Assembly (NCBI GenBank): GCA_013396915.1
Contig: VWZL01001295.1
Coordinates: 187,690-251,689 of the forward strand
Length of the DNA stretch: 64,000 nucleotides
DNA from: Stercorarius parasiticus
Taxonomy: Eukaryota; Chordata; Aves; Charadriiformes; Stercorariidae
Direction: 5' to 3'
The notes under the pieces were generated by a model, which had not been told where the DNA came from, made no database searches, and saw only the letters and a list, made by a program, of their open reading frames with translations. The translations under genes and the position numbers were made by a program. Below, piece after piece: positions 45,501-60,212 of this stretch (positions are counted from its first letter, which is position 1; every line of letters begins with the position of its first letter).

Positions 45501-47670
45501 TTTTAATGCAAGATGCAGACTAAAGAGATTCAAAGGAAAGCACGATTTGAACACAGGCACAATAACAAACCCAGATGATTTCCAGTCAAAGAGCTGGTCA
45601 AAGCTTCCAGATGAAACACTGTTTTAAATAACAATTACACACAACAATATTGCTGATACAGTGTCGCCTGGTTTATTTGTGCCTATTCAGAACGTAATGA
45701 ATGCTCTTCTCAACACATCTTGCCCATGAGTGTGCAAAACCATGGTGCAGCACAGCCAGTTCTCCCCAAACTGGCCCCACTAAAGGCACACAGAGGATGC
45801 AGACTGAGGACCTGCCAGTGCCAGGGTTTCCAGCTTCACCAGGACGGCTGACGGGCAGAGCATCTTCCCCAAGCCGCCTTCCCCCGTGAATCTCCCATGG
45901 GGGAGCACACGCAGGACAGTGGCTCTCGTTACCTATTCAATGCTTCAGACTTTCAGCTCTCTGCTGGCACTAAAAAATTCATGGCCACATCTTCAGTTAA
46001 TATGCTGATGACGTCAGCGAGGGAAGAGCGCCAAAGTAAGTATATTGCTATAACTGTGCTCGGCCAGACCGACGAGGCAGCGTTAAAGCCATTGGCTCTT
46101 TTTTCCACAGCTTTTACGTTTTCTCCTCTCCAACCCTCTGCCATCTGGCATTTAACATACATGAGCACAAGGAAATGGAGAGTGACTTCTGCTAACACAC
46201 ACATCAGCAAAACCCCCTTTGCACAGGCGCTCTCTCCCTCTTTATACAAATAAGTAATAAGCACTGTAGACAATATCTTACTCCACAGAAAGCAAATCAT
46301 GCTGGTCTGAGGCTGCAGAGTCCTAAATCTTTATCCCATAGTGCTAAACAATTACCACTCATCTAATCTGTTGTGATTTTGAGTAAGCATTCACATCACT
46401 CTACTCAGCAACTACCAGAGACAAGCATCAACACACAACCAGGTTAAGCTGTTTGATCACACAGATAGGATTTTCCATGTCCCGATCCACTGCCTTAACC
46501 CACTGCCCTTCCTACACAGGCATCTTCCAGGAGAAAGACTTCTTTCATCTCACCAGGAGCCGGGACGTGAAGCACATTCATGTGGCAGAACGTAGGCAGC
46601 TTTAGTTAAAAGCAAGCAGACTTGTTTGGTAAAATCCTAGTTCTACTTATTAGGATTTCCCCCTCCTTAAAACTGGGTGCAACGTAACTGTACTTGCGAT
46701 TGTGGCTGACAGAGCCAACTCGAGCGCAAAGCACCGTTGGTTCCCTTCATTAGTTTGTCAACATTTCTGTTCCTGCAGAGGAAATTGAGTTTAACCGGGA
46801 GTTATCTGCATTCATACTTCATTATATTGCTGTAATTAAGCAATAGCAACAACAATAATTACTGTGGGTACTAATGACTTCTACTGCACCTTCAAGAGCA
46901 AAATGCGCCACACAATGTACGCAATGCTTGCTTTGATGCAATCAAGACACTTCCTGGATAAACTCATGCAAAACAAAGGCCCTGTAAGTCTTGAAGATAG
47001 ACCCAACCTTTGCTCTTTTGAAAAATAAAACCCCTTGCTGATCCCACTGGGGACTCAACCAGTGATGACGGAGGCTTTCAACAGTTAGACATGATCTCTG
47101 GTCACCTAACATAGCACCTCTGACTCCTGCAGTGGAAGCATTAGTCTCCTTGACCACAGAGATGCCACAGCTCATCAACAGGATGCGTCTACTAGACTAA
47201 GAAACCTGAACATAGATTTATGCCATTGATATTGACATTCCGGTCTTAGTGCTTGGGTATAGAACAGCCCAATGACTGTTTTCAGTGATGAGGAACAGAA
47301 ATGGCAATGCCATACACCAACTACAGCAAAAGATGGGAGCCCAAACCCCGCTTTCTGAATCCCTACGTATGAATATGTGATCCATCTGAAGTTGCTTCCA
47401 TCATGGCTCGGTTTCACCACTGATGATAACAGGTCTAGTTACCCTCTCCTGGTACTACTGTGAGGCTTTAATTAAAGCACTCCTATAATTTCGTGAAACA
47501 TAGTGTTATTTGCAAGTCTCTACACAGACTGAAATCCTAGATATGTGGATGCAAAGAGGCTTCTGCTGATGGCTTTTTCAGCCAGGACTACTTGATCTTC
47601 TTTTGTCAAAATAACACACCTTGCAGGGTCCCCATCAGCAGTGCAGCTCACTGCTGCTGCCTGTGTCACA

Positions 47671-47994
47671 ACTGCCTGAAAGGAGGTTGTAGAGAGGTGG
47701 GGGTCGGTCTCTTCTCTCAAGGAACAGGCAATAGGACAAGAGGAAACAGCCTCAAGTTGCACCAGGGGAGGTTTAGACTGGATATTAGGAAACATTTTTA
47801 CACTTAAAGGGTTGTGAAGCATTGGAACAGGCTGCCCAGGGAAGGCGTTGAGGCACCATCCTTGGAGGTATTTAACAGACAGACAGTGTGGTGCTTCGAG
47901 ATATGGTTTAGTGACAGCTTTTTTCAGAGTTAGGTTGATGGTTGGACTAGATGATCTGAAAGGTCCCTTCCAGCCTAGGCAGTTCTATGATTCA
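47671..47994 (+). mobile_element. CR1 LINE 3' UTR copy
   Basis: CTGCCTGAAAGGAGGTTGTA through GTTCTATGATTCA. It shares GAAGGCGTTGAGGCACCATC and TGCTTCGAGATATGGTTTAG with the copy at 41668-42522, so both come from the same subfamily. Confidence 0.94.
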
Positions 47995-48839
47995 GTTGTT
48001 CCCTGCAGCTCCTCCTTGGGTCACCTCCAGCGGCCTCTCACGTCCCCTTGTCCCGCAACCCTGGCCAGGGGACCACAGCTAATGCTGTGTCTCTGGGAGC
48101 GGCGCTCCAGGCCCTGCACAGCCAGATCAAATAAGGGCAAAACATGGTCCATATCGCACCTCTCCAGTGCTGGGTAAGAGCACCTTGGGGGCTTACTCCG
48201 TCTCCGAAATTGCAGCTGGGCTGAGCATTTGGGACGTCAGGTCCTGCTGGCAGTTCAAGAGGGGCTTAAGGATGGAAAAGGCAACATACTTTTAGCTGCA
48301 GCTCAGCTACAGCAGAAGAGCTGCCTATAAAACACTGCCTGTGAAGCTGTCGAGTTTTCGATGGCTGCTGCATGAGCAACTGCAAAATCTATTCCCCGCT
48401 ACGCTTTATGCACACCTCCTCCTGAAAACCTGGTGTCTACCATGGACATTTAAAGCTCAGCTGAACAAAGCATTAGAAAAAGGGCTGCGTAGACCGACGG
48501 CATGTCCAGCGGGGTGTGCAGAGAGGCGACTTGAAGAGCCCTTTACCATTTCTAAAACTCTGAGTAGAAGAGAAAAAAAAAATACAAGATTGGAGAAAAA
48601 GAGGGTTAAGAGATCGAAACAGGTCGCTGTGGGGTCTAGGGGACTTGTAAGCTCTTCTCAACATCTGCAGGAGGGTTTGAAGCCAGACCGAGAAACCCTG
48701 GGCCGCCACTAGTTAAATGCTTCAATGAATTGGCCGTTACCGTCCCGGGTATTTTTAGTTGGCACCAACAGGCATTACATAATGGTGATTATGTAACGGC
48801 ACTACAGCCACAAATACGCTCTTTTGGGCTTTTTGTTTG

Positions 48840-48896
48840 GTTGTTTTTTTTTTTTTCTTTCTCTTTGTCTCTCTCTCCCCCTCCCCAAGTCATCTC
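48840..48896. repeat. Poly-T and polypyrimidine tract
   Basis: A T run with one C followed by a C/T-rich stretch on the plus strand. Low-complexity intronic sequence. Confidence 0.7.
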
Positions 48897-51800
48897 CTTA
48901 CTAGGGGGATTGATCAATAATTGTACTTTCCATCAAATGAGGGAGGCAAATCCTTAGGAGAAAAATCAAATGGAGTAAAAGTATTGTTACTAAGCCTGTG
49001 AGCGCTTCTCTCTTGCCCAACCTCAAACAGAATTAACTATTCCCAGAATAGAAATTCCACTAAGGCTTATCTGTAGTTTAAAGGGACAGGCCGTGATTCT
49101 GTGCAGACACTACATTTCTCAATACTGGAGGGTTTTTTTATCTCATAGTGATGATAGCTCAGAAGACAAAAATAAGGGGGGGNGGGGGCTATGTAAGAGA
49201 TGCTGAGGAAAAAACTGAAGGAGATTTTCTTTATCTGCCAGAAAGATCATTGCTCATTGGTGCTCCTTCAGAATTTTCCCTTGGCATATTTTTTTATCTT
49301 TTCTTCCTAACAGCCATACTGGCAGAGCAATAGAGACTTTGGCTTCCAAACTAGGTGCTACAGGGAAGAGGAGGGAAAAAAAAAAAAAAAGTTTCCAAAA
49401 GCTAGAAATATTTCCTTTCCTTTATTTCCTATCTCTGAACCTAAAGAGGGCCGAAGCAGCCGCTCCGCCTCTGAATGCAATAATAAAAATCAGTTCAGTG
49501 GCACACCACAAGCTCCCACATCTCGCCGCCCTACGGGCTTAGGCAAGGGCTCACTTTGCTTTTGTTATCCCAGCACAGAGCCTCTCTGACAAACACTCTT
49601 GGTAATTCTGCCTTTTCCGGGCTGGTCCTCTTTGAAACAAATGAGCTGATTCCAGAAAGAGCAAAAGACATCATTTGCAAATAATCACTTATTTGCTCGC
49701 AAGCTGCTCCCTTCTGCCGATTCGCTCTCCCACCTCCCCAAACCCGGTAACACCGCTGATGCTCTCCCAACTCGCGCTAGGTTTATAAATAAACCAAACC
49801 CTCAGCTACCTAGATGGGAAGGCATCGTGCTGAGCGCATCGCTGGGTGTCACACACAGGAACAAAAACAACCCTGAGAGAGCGGAGAAGGAAAAGTGACA
49901 AATGCAGCTGCTTGGAGAGCACTAAGTCAATTCAGAGAGAGGCTTTTTGGCTTTTAAAGCTGCCGCGGCACGCAGCAGTCCCCGCTCCTGACAGCGGCTC
50001 TGAGGGCAGTGATTGCAGCCCCGCAGGGCCCATCATGTGAACATGAGCAAAAACCCCAAGAAAACAGGACAAAAAGAGAACAGAAGGGATGAAAATGAAT
50101 TAGCTGAATGGCGTGACAGTACTCGGTTTGGGCTAAAGTAGTACAGATGGGGGGAGAAGGAATCGTTTACAAAAACTTATCAAATGTACTAACATACATT
50201 ATTGTTATTACATGGGGAATACTGCCTTGCTCTGTTTTGTGGGCTTCCGACACCTAGCTATTATGATCTTCAATAATTAAGTTGAGACAAAAGTAATTTG
50301 CTGGAAAAGCTGAGTTGTTGTTTAAGCCATGAAGATAGCAATGCACGAGAGTCCTGCTCCCCAGTGCTCTGCAAGTGGCCCATGCTAACCACAAAGAATA
50401 CAGCCATTTGTCATTCAGGACTGAAAATATTAGAGAAGCAAGTGTCAAAACAAGCAAAAGCAGTAAGTTTACTTGCATTTGTCATGGCTTTCTCCTGCGT
50501 ACAAGCCATTAAGGGATTTTACAATAACCGATCACTTGCAGCACTGGGAAATAGCAAAACCAAGCTTAACTGAGACAAATGTTCGTAGCTCTCAGGAGAA
50601 ACGCTCCTAATTCGTTTCAAAGCTACCCTGCCCTGCTGAGCCTCCAGCCCCAGGTGCTCAGGATAAAGGCATTTGATACGGGTTGGGACACAGTGTTGTT
50701 TCTGCCATTGAGTGCCCTTCTCAAGATCAAAGCTCTGAAGGCAAACATGGCACAACTGCGAAATCCCTTGTTAATGAACCCTTCTACATGGCTGTAAATA
50801 TACATTGGGAGCTTGTTCATGCATGTATGCAAATGGGGGTGCGGGGGAAAAGCCGTCCTCAGGAATCACCAGCTGAGCGTACGGTGGGGCACGGTTTATC
50901 AAAGAGACGATTGCAGTTGCTGTTGCAGCACTTGTGTTTGAGTCGCAGCAAACAGCCCGGCCGCAAACGGCGCAGCCACAATGGGAGCGCGCCTGGGGGT
51001 CTTCCTGCCGGGGGGAAAGAAAAGGATGTTTAATTTAAAAGGAAGGGAGCAGCGCACAGACTGTGTGAAGTCGTAAAAATCATGTTTCTCTCTGACATAC
51101 TCAACATTTGGCCAAAGAAAACCAGCTGAACTCTATGAACAGCAGAGCCTTTCTCCAAGAGGAGCTGTCTTTGTCCAGCTCCCCGCTAGTCCCAGCCAGC
51201 AGGGAGGGGGAAGAGCAGCTAAACAAGGCTCCATACGCAGATCCTGTGCGCAAGGACCAGACTGGCACAGCCCAAAGTGGCACTCCTGTGACGTGCTTGG
51301 GGACACTGCAAACAGCACGGCAGGAGGCAGAGCAGCAAACACGGCAGAAGGGACTCCTGGATTTTACCCCTACTCTGCCACAGGTGAGTGCTCACATCTG
51401 AGCCCAAACCACTTACCCAACTAGACCTGTATCCCGGAGGTGACACAGGCAAGTAGCTCACTCTTTCCCTTGCCCCACTTCATCTCCACATCTCAGTGGA
51501 CCCAAATATGCATTCCCATTCCCACCCCGCCTTTCAGCACATGCTTTTGCATCAGCCTGACGTATCAAACCTCTCTCCTGTGAAAGCAGCACAGTTATCC
51601 CTCGTAACTTCGAGGCATAATGCACGGAGGTTCAGTTTGATGGTGTATCGGAGCTCCTTGGTTTCTTACTTTTACAAGACTTCTGGGGAAGTGGCAGTGC
51701 AACGGGACTGTGAAGAATCCTCCCTAACCAGCTGCACGCCCAAGCACCAGCCTCTACAAACATGTTGCTGGGTGAAAAATGCCAACTTCGCTGTAAAGAT

Positions 51801-52074
51801 TGTTCCACTGTATTTAAGATGGAATTAAAACACATTTAACTCGTATAAGGAATATGTAATAAATTTAAGAATAAAATAAAAAGCCTCAGATCTGCAAAAT
51901 ATGAACCATTAATCAAATAGACACTCTGAAAGACTTCACTGTGAACTCTCTAGTGATCAGCTATGGGCATTCAGCCAAAGAGGCCTGCAAGCTTTGTTTC
52001 ACTGACTTGTATTTTTAAACTAGCTCCAGCAAAGAGGAGGCCATTCGGGGCACAGAATACCAGCTTTGGGGGCT

Positions 52075-52125
52075 GTATCTCTCTGAAACTCAGTTCTCCA
52101 TCTCTAAGACTGGGATAATATGCCC
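52075..52125 (+). mobile_element. Possible MIR relic
   Basis: CTCTGAAACTCAGTTCTCCA followed by TCTCTAAGACTGGGATAATA matches the MIR word order 'ctctgagcctcagtttcctcatctgtaaaatgggataata'. Confidence 0.55.
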
Positions 52126-55100
52126 CGCTCCTAATTCCTGCCTCGCTTTTACAACTAAATCTACAGGGCACAGACCACCTCTTCCTACATTTACATAGTG
52201 TGCAATGCAACTCTGTCCCTGTTTGGTGCTGAGAGCTGTGTACATCTGTAATAAACACCATGGAGACAATAAAAAGAAAAAAAACAGGGTTGAAAGATCT
52301 TCAGGCATAACACAGCCAGTCTATGGCAGGGCTAGTTAGTCCCGGATCATTCCCAATTCTATTTAATGCATTATTTGAAACCACCCAGCGATAGAGAGCC
52401 TGCTGCCTCTTTAATAGCCTATTGATTAAATGTATTGCCACAGCCTGCGACACAAACTACTAGAAGCATCTCTCAGGCTGCATTAACGTCCCCTGCAACT
52501 CCAGATGCACCGAAACCTGCCCGGGCTGGGTCAGGAGAGCCGACGTTTCACCAAGCAAGTGGCCCCTGCTGACCTGCGCTCAGCAAAATATCTTAACTTC
52601 TCTCAGTTTGCAAATCGCCCAGAATGTGACAGAGACAAGAGGTTATACTGGTAACAAACAGAGAATTAAGCTGACAGTTTTAAAATATTAGTAAAGTATT
52701 GTTTTCCATTCAAATCAGGGGGGAAAAAAGATACTTATGAAAAAAAAGAACTTCCTTCAGTGTTTACTGTCTTCTGAAATGCAGCGAGAGATATTTGCAC
52801 TTCTGCAAATCCTCATCAACAGAAAAGCAAATGTTTAAAAAGAGTGAGAAAAGCATAAAAGTTTGAAAAACAATGCCAGTTAAAAGGTTTTCAGATTGGT
52901 CTGCAAGGAAGAAAATGGGTAAACAGTGCTCAACTCAACTCTGCCAAAGCACCAACCATTTAAGGGATGCAAAAGACCCAGGGAGCGGTGGTCAGCACAG
53001 GGCAAGCAGGCTGCCCGGCCTCAGCCCCACCATAGTGTCCGAGTCCAGCTGCAGCCCAAACCGCTGCTCGGCTGGAAGCTGTCAGCACGTTCCCTCTTCT
53101 GTTCTGGTCAGAGCCACCGCCTTCCCCTGTGAAAGCGATGGTGGGGGTTCAGTCACATTTGTAGCTTCTGGAGATCCTCAAGCAAACCAAGGTACAGACC
53201 CGAAGGGTGGCTGAGGGCAGATTCCTGAGCAGCCAGCACCACTGCAGCTGGGCTTCTACCTGCTAACCCTGCAGGACACAAACAGCTGGGGAAAGGGAAA
53301 CCCTGCGTAGGAAGGTGAGGTGNCAAGCAGAAAAGCAGACATCAGTATCTTCAGCCTGCCGTACCAGCTGGGAGTGCTTTGATTTAACATGCAGTTTTGT
53401 TTTAAATGCTCATACCACGATACCACGTAAGCTTTTAATATACGTTTTTACTGATGACTTTACTTGCAACAAACAGATCAGAGACAACGGTACTCTGAAA
53501 GGCCCTGCACTTGTTTCAAAAAGATGTTTCTTGCCCCCATGAGTTTACATTTCAACCTAATACAGAGGGACAATGGACATAAGCAAAACTGCATTCTGGC
53601 TGCTTTCACAGCATGAGAAACGTTAGGAGAGTAAAGAAGGTAAGTATAGACAAGAATAGTTTAAATTCATTACTGCAGACATAATCCGAGAAGTGCGAAG
53701 TGGAACTTCTCTGTGCATTGCAGGGAATCAAAAGCAAAAGAAAGTCCCATGACAGGGCTTAGCAGAAGCTCAGCGCAAGCTCTTGAGCAAAGAAATAAAA
53801 CAGGCATCCATCTTCATATAAACACAAGTCCTGAAAGAACTGATTGAGAGCGATGATGGATGTCCCAGAGAAGGAGGTTTACAAAGCGATGCAGACTAAA
53901 ACGCTGCTCCACGACTTTACCCTCTGCTCCTGAGCGGGTCAGCCTGTGGGGAGACAGGACCACAGCCCTGTCAGCAACCTCACTGCTCAACATGCTCTTC
54001 GGCTCACACTCTTGCCTTCAGGCTCCTTCCCCAACTCTATTTCCACAGTGCTACCTTGACCCAGTTAAACTCTGATTTGTAAGAATCAGAACTGGACCTA
54101 CCAATCCCAAAAATATAAGTGAAAGGACAGCTAACTTTTTCGTCTCTGCTGTTCCCTGTTGTTGCTGTGAAAGCCATGGGACAGCATGGTATGAAAGAAA
54201 GCACAGAAGTGAAGCGTCCTGCAGAACAAAGCCGTTGTGTCTGTGTTGGACTTGCATGACCTCTTCCTTAGGGTAAACAAATACAGACTTCTTCTGAACC
54301 AGATGACTATCCACTCCCAGGACTCCCAGCTGATCCCAAGAATGAAAGAGAGCAAGAAAACCCTGAACGCTGGGTTGCTGCAGCAGCATCTCTCCCATGT
54401 GTGGCATGGACGGCCCTTCAAACAGGTAAAAGCAATCTCCTTGACCTGCTGGACTCTAGTTAATCATCGATTAGCTACTTATTTATCATTTATTAACCTT
54501 TTATAACTTCCCTATACATGTGCCCTTAATGAAAAGGGTATTCCTTCTTCTTAATATAGATGGACATTATCTGCAGAGTTTTTCCGTAGGGACAATTTAC
54601 TCCAGATCCTGTGACAGCCTAGAATCTGGGGGATATTGCCTATGCTTGGAAAGCAACACATTCATCAACGGTGAGGGATCATGCTCCACAGCACCGGTCA
54701 GTCCCCAGTGGGACAGTTCATCCTGCAGCGACGCTGCACATCAAGTAAAGCACTAATGCATGTGCCCAGGTCCCGCTCATCTCAGCGGAAGTTAAACACC
54801 CAGTCAGCACCTGGAGCTGGAAACGGTGGTTCCTTGCAGACAGCTTCTCACAAACCATCATCCTGGAGCCTGCTTTACACCAGCCACTCCAGCAGTTACT
54901 GAGGATTTCTCTCACACATAAAAATGTTGTTTAAAGCAGTGCAATATTGAGTGCTCTGAAGGTAGGAGGCTGCCAAACTGAGGTTGTCACAGACAGGGAC
55001 ACAATCCTATTTACCATGAAATCAATCTCTCTTTTCCTGACATTTGCTTTATTTAGTCTCCAGTTTCCAGCCGCGGGAGAGATGCAGCCGCCTGCAGCCC

Positions 55101-55619
55101 CCCCTGCATTTACCACCCGAGCCAGATGCCACCCCAATGCGGGAGCTGTGGGCACTCAGGTGATGGGTCTCAAAGCAGTAGCCTGCAACAATGCAACTGA
55201 ACGTCTGCATCACGAAGCAGACACAAGAGGAGGTAAATTATCACAGGCAAACCGAGTTTTGGCACCAGCCTTCCTAATAACCCCAGGCACTTTCAGTAAT
55301 AGTTAAAACAAAATGCTCAGAAAAAAAAACAGTACAACTACCAGCTTGGGCACTGAAAGCTGCCAAAAAACTGCAATTGCACCAGAGCTCCATCGTGTTC
55401 TGCACATGCTCCCGTTTTACAGCCAGCCCGTTCAGACCTCCTGCCGGTATGCACTGCAATTGGGGCTGGCCTTTTCCACTGCCCACAGCTGCTGTGGAAT
55501 GAAAGACACCCCTTGCTGGTGAGCGGGACAGGTACATGCTGCCATGGGTGTCTTCATGGGCAACGGGAGGATGGAATGCTCTGGGTGGCCCATTTCTGCT
55601 CATCCACAAACCCAGCACC

Positions 55620-55930
55620 CACCAAGTCTGTTCCTCTTTCTTCTCTTCCCTCCTCCCACCTCCCCATCCCAGTCACCCTTGCCAACAGCAGTCGATCCCC
55701 ATTGTCCCCTCCCATTCCCCTTGTTCATACATCCAGCTGTACTCTTTTTTGACTCCTTTTGTCCTCCCCACTGGTCCCGTGCCCTGTCTTCCCCTGACAA
55801 TAGGTCGATCCCCCCACCCCACCAGCCTGTTCTCTCCATCACTGCTGCTCTCACTCATAGATTTCTCTCCTCCAATCTCAGACTCACTATTTATACCTTT
55901 ATTTTGTTTCTTCCTCTGCATTACATTGGT
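55620..55930. repeat. C/T-rich stretch on plus strand
   Basis: About 300 bp strongly biased to pyrimidines. The bias removes stop codons and so creates two overlapping open frames of about 190-210 codons that have no recognisable protein features. Confidence 0.6.
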
Positions 55931-58900
55931 AACAGCCAGGCCAGAAACCTCCCTTGCTCCTGCACACCCCCGAGGGTCCCTGCTCCCCACTGCAGCACCA
56001 AGGCCGCTGTTACAAAGCTGGTTTTTCTCCTGCCTTACCCACAACCTGGGGTACAGCATGCTCTGCCAGCAGGAGCTGCGCTACCGACTGCGAAAAACCA
56101 CCACAGATTGATGTCACTTCTGACACTTCGGCTGAAAATCTCCAGGGTGCAACAAACCTACACCTGGGCTGAACGGTTTTAGTAAGGCAAAGGTACCTTC
56201 TCATGCAGACACCTCCTCTGCCAAAGCATGGGAGGACTAGAGCTCTTCAAAGAAAAAGTTGTCAATATTTTGCAGTATTTCCTTCCAAGCTGCTCCTGAG
56301 AATGGCTTAAATAAAATAAAAAAAAAATAATTAGAGGAGTCAGGTCCCCTGGCATAGAGACTCTCACCCCAGGTTACCAAACCCAGCAGAGAATCAAGCA
56401 AAGGCCCAGGGCATCTTCAATGGGAAACACTGGGCAAAGTTAACAGAAGGCTGTACTATCAGCCCCACCTATAACAAGTTTTAAACTTTTGCTGACACAG
56501 TTCATTATCTTACAAAACAAATTGCTCCAAGTGAACTGTGACATTAGTGTGTGTGATTCTCCAGTTGCTCAGGCTATTAATGTTTAAGATGTAATTAGAA
56601 GTAAGGGTAGAAAATAGCCTTTGCAGAATATTTTTCAGACCATTAGTTGAAAGAATTTTCCACACAATTTCTCTCTGGCATTTCTGAGTACAAGGGCCTT
56701 CTCTTTATCAAGTGCTCCCCACCCCGCTAAGCACTACGCGTTTTCGGTAGTCACGCCAGCCATCCACCCAACGTGCATCAGCGACTCCAGCTCTTATTCC
56801 ACTACTTCACCAAACCGGAAAAGATCAGGTCAAATTAGACTTATATTGACAAGGAGCTGCCTTGTTTCACTTGCCTCAACAGAAAAAGGCCAAATCAATC
56901 TTACTCTGTACTCCACAAGTCCCTCTTGGTAGCCAAATTGTTAAAGAACTGAAGAAAGAAGCTGGGAGAAAAACAACAATAGATTATTGCACATCTACGC
57001 ACTGTAGAAATTATATGTATTGTCACTACCTGGCAACAGAGACTCTCCCCACTTACCAACATACAGTTCATTAGGGCAGCCCTTTTCTATATGGGAAATC
57101 ATTCACATTAACCCTCTTTGCCTTCTGCTCACCTTGTAAATGAGTATCTTCTGCGCTTTATTTAAAACCTTCCTTGCCTCCTTGAACCTTCTAGCTGCAG
57201 TGGCTGCTTGGAAAAAAGTACTTGCCAAACAAACAAGAGTCTGTCATTTTTTTTGCTTCCTGGACCACATTACTATTACTATTTATGCCACAGCAGAGGC
57301 TAGGAGACCTGGTCATGGACCAGAGCCCAGCTGCCTCAAGCTCACTGGAGGGGGGGAGGAAACCAAACAGAAAATCAGAAAAATTCAAAAGCATGAAAAG
57401 CAGCAGATGAAAAGCAGTATCTAATTCTTTTCCTTTTCCCAATTTTCCACTGAGTGCTTTTTAAGCATCATCCTTCCCTTTTCAAACCGGGAAGTAGGCT
57501 GTACCCTACATCAGTAGCCCAGCTAATCAAAACCAACAACAAAAGTGTCCCCACCTAGAACAACCCATCACAAACATACCAAACTCAACCACAGGAATCT
57601 CTATAGAATGGGCTCTTTTTTTTTCCTACTAAATTTCCCTCCAGAAACTTTTCAACTGGAGAGACTTTTTAAAGCAGGTGCGGAAGGACTGAGAACCAGT
57701 GACAAACACAATGTGAAATACTGTGGTGCCCATTAGAGCTGCCCTGCAGCAAGCACTCCAGCAGGCGCCTTGTTTGCTGTACCAAAGAGCCCTGCTCAAA
57801 ATCCAGCATTTTGCACTGCCATCAACTCCCCATGTCACATACCCCAAGTCAGATACATCCACGTAATGAAGTTTTTATGCAAGTAAAACCTGTGCTGATG
57901 GTGTCCTCCTTCCCACTGTGAAGAGCCAGGCTCCCTCCAACCACCTTCCCTACTCTCACTTCTTCTATGGGGCGGTACACGAAGGGGTCCTGATCTTTTG
58001 GATATTTAAGCCACGTTCAGCATGCAAGTGGCTCTCTAAGCCCTGGCTTAGTATGCTTAAAATTAAGCAGGTGCATCTGCCTTAAAGGTGCAGCCATTGC
58101 TCCACGAAGAGCATTGCTATTAAATCCCCTAATCTTTAGAGTGTTTTTCTTTGGGGTTGGTGAAGTGTACTCTGCCGTTCCTCTGAATTTCATTTTTATG
58201 AGACACAGGTTGTATTTTTGAAAGCAAACTGGTTTCAGTTTGTGGTTTCCTTTTATCCAACTGGGAGGCGATCTGAGAAGCTGGCATGGATTGTCCTTGA
58301 TTCTTGGACACACAAATACATTTCCTTGTAAAGGTACATACAAGCCACTAAAACCAGGCACATTGTAGTATATTGGGAGTATTCATCTAGGTCAAGAATT
58401 TGTTTATACAAATTCTAAAAATGAATTTGTCTGGGGGGAAAATGATCTCTTCTCTGTTTAGAGCATGAAGAGACATGGTAAACATCCATCAGAGCAGGCA
58501 CTCCTGTCTGCTGCAAACAGCAGAGAGCTTGTTCAAGAGGCTCTTTTATTTTTTGTTCACTGGTTGAAATGCCAAAACAGACATCCACCAGAGGCTCATC
58601 CACATGATGACCCACATAAATCCTCACCCCACATCTCCAAAGGCTCAATTCTAACTTTTTTTTTTTTTTCCCTTCCTTAAAAAAACCCAACCTAATTCAC
58701 CAAACCTAAAAGCTGCTGTCACTGAGGGTTTCAGCTGTATGACAGCAGCACTCGGAGATCAGGACACAACCTGCCATCCAGCTCCCGAGGATCCCCTCCT
58801 CCGTTGGACTGCCCTCACTTACGACGTTCCTGTCTGTGTGTGAGCTGCCTATTTCATTCACCAACTAAAGAAAACCATGGTTCGGTTCTGGACTGCTGAG

Positions 58901-59221
58901 TCCTGGCAGATGCTCTCACTAGATATATTAAAGCTTGAAAATCCAATATACTTTTCGGTTTAAAGCTAGAGTTTAAGGACAAGTTTCTGAAAAAGAACAG
59001 CTAAAAATGCCTTCACTTAATCCCCTTCTACATCCCTGAATAAATATATACACATATACACACAGGTATTATACCTATATATAAATTGGCAACTCTTAAT
59101 TACACAAGTTCAACTCAAAGTGTTTCAGTAAATAAACATCTTACCCAAGCCCACGGGAAGCAGAAAAGAAAAACAACTGTGAAACAAATACCTCGCAGAC
59201 ACAGTTACTTCAGCAGGACTC

Positions 59222-59280
59222 CAGAGATTACCATTTATTTAGCGCTTACAATCTGCTCAGCAATGTGCAAGATACTACAA
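59222..59280 (-). mobile_element. Possible MIR relic
   Basis: CCATTTATTTAGCGCTTACA followed by ATCTGCTCAGCAATGTGC resembles the reverse of the MIR 3' end, 'catttattgagcgcttactatgtgccaggcactg'. Confidence 0.5.
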
Positions 59281-60192
59281 TAAAGAAACCAGGCTGTTGA
59301 GGACCCTCCAAGGGCACACCAGCCACAAGCCCAGCGCTGCTGCCACCTCTGGCCCTTGACAACTCGCCTCACACATCTTGTGAAACGCTTCAATTTCACA
59401 TACTCCAAAACCAACTCAAACAATAAATGCAGACTGTGACTGACGAGATGCGGTTCATTCCAACTTCAAAAATTCAATAAATGTGGAAGTAGGGAAGTTG
59501 GAACTGCAGAGGGATGGGTAAGTCTCGTAAAATAAACAGGAGAATGCTTCAGTAGAACATGGTGATGCAAATCCCAGAAAGAGCAAAACCAAAAGAAAAC
59601 AGACAAAACTCATTCAAAGCAAAACTGGGGACATGTTTACCACTTTTTGCCTAGATGGAGTGCAGAAAGCTTGGAGAGGGATTACAGAAGAAAATAAACT
59701 TGAGTTTTTATGCTACTATGAAGGAAGTTAACCACTCTAAATCGTATCTTACACCTAAAGTAGGTTCCTAGAGTCAGGATTTAGGATTAAAAAATTCTGT
59801 GATTCACATTGATATGTATATTCAGAGATGGAGGGGGAGGAGAGAGAGAAAGAGGGAGATATCAACGCAAATACACAGTGATTCTTTCCTTTTGTCTTCT
59901 GGGGATGAAGTGTTCATATTTTATAATTTTATTCTTCTCTACCATGAGAAAACCAACTAGACCTTTTCCTGTTAAAAAAAATAAAGTACTATAGCTGTAA
60001 CACAGTTCTCAGAAATGGAATTTTAAGGGAAGATATATTGTGAAACAGCTTATCAAAAGGCAGAATCTATCTTACAAACTTTCTCACTACTTCCCCATTA
60101 GAATGGAATAAAAGCGAAGATTCTCTGATGGACTGTTAAGAAAATTAGCAATAAACCATCAGTTCTCAATAGAGGGACTTTTGCAGGACAAA

Positions 60193-60212
60193 CCAATAGG
60201 GGCCAATAGGGG
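60193..60212. repeat. Two tandem copies of CCAATAGGGG
   Basis: A short direct duplication, followed by CCCC so that the second copy can also pair with itself. No function suggested. Confidence 0.85.

Noticed and set aside
52801..52840. Candidate for CASTOR2 exon 2 (reverse complement reads V-D-E-D)
   Set aside because: The next codons do not continue the expected I-I-T-Y-D pattern and no splice sites fit.
55536..56182. Two overlapping plus-strand frames of 191 and 212 codons
   Set aside because: The region is C/T-rich, which removes stop codons. The predicted proteins are rich in Pro, Ser and Leu with no domain, and no splice context supports them.
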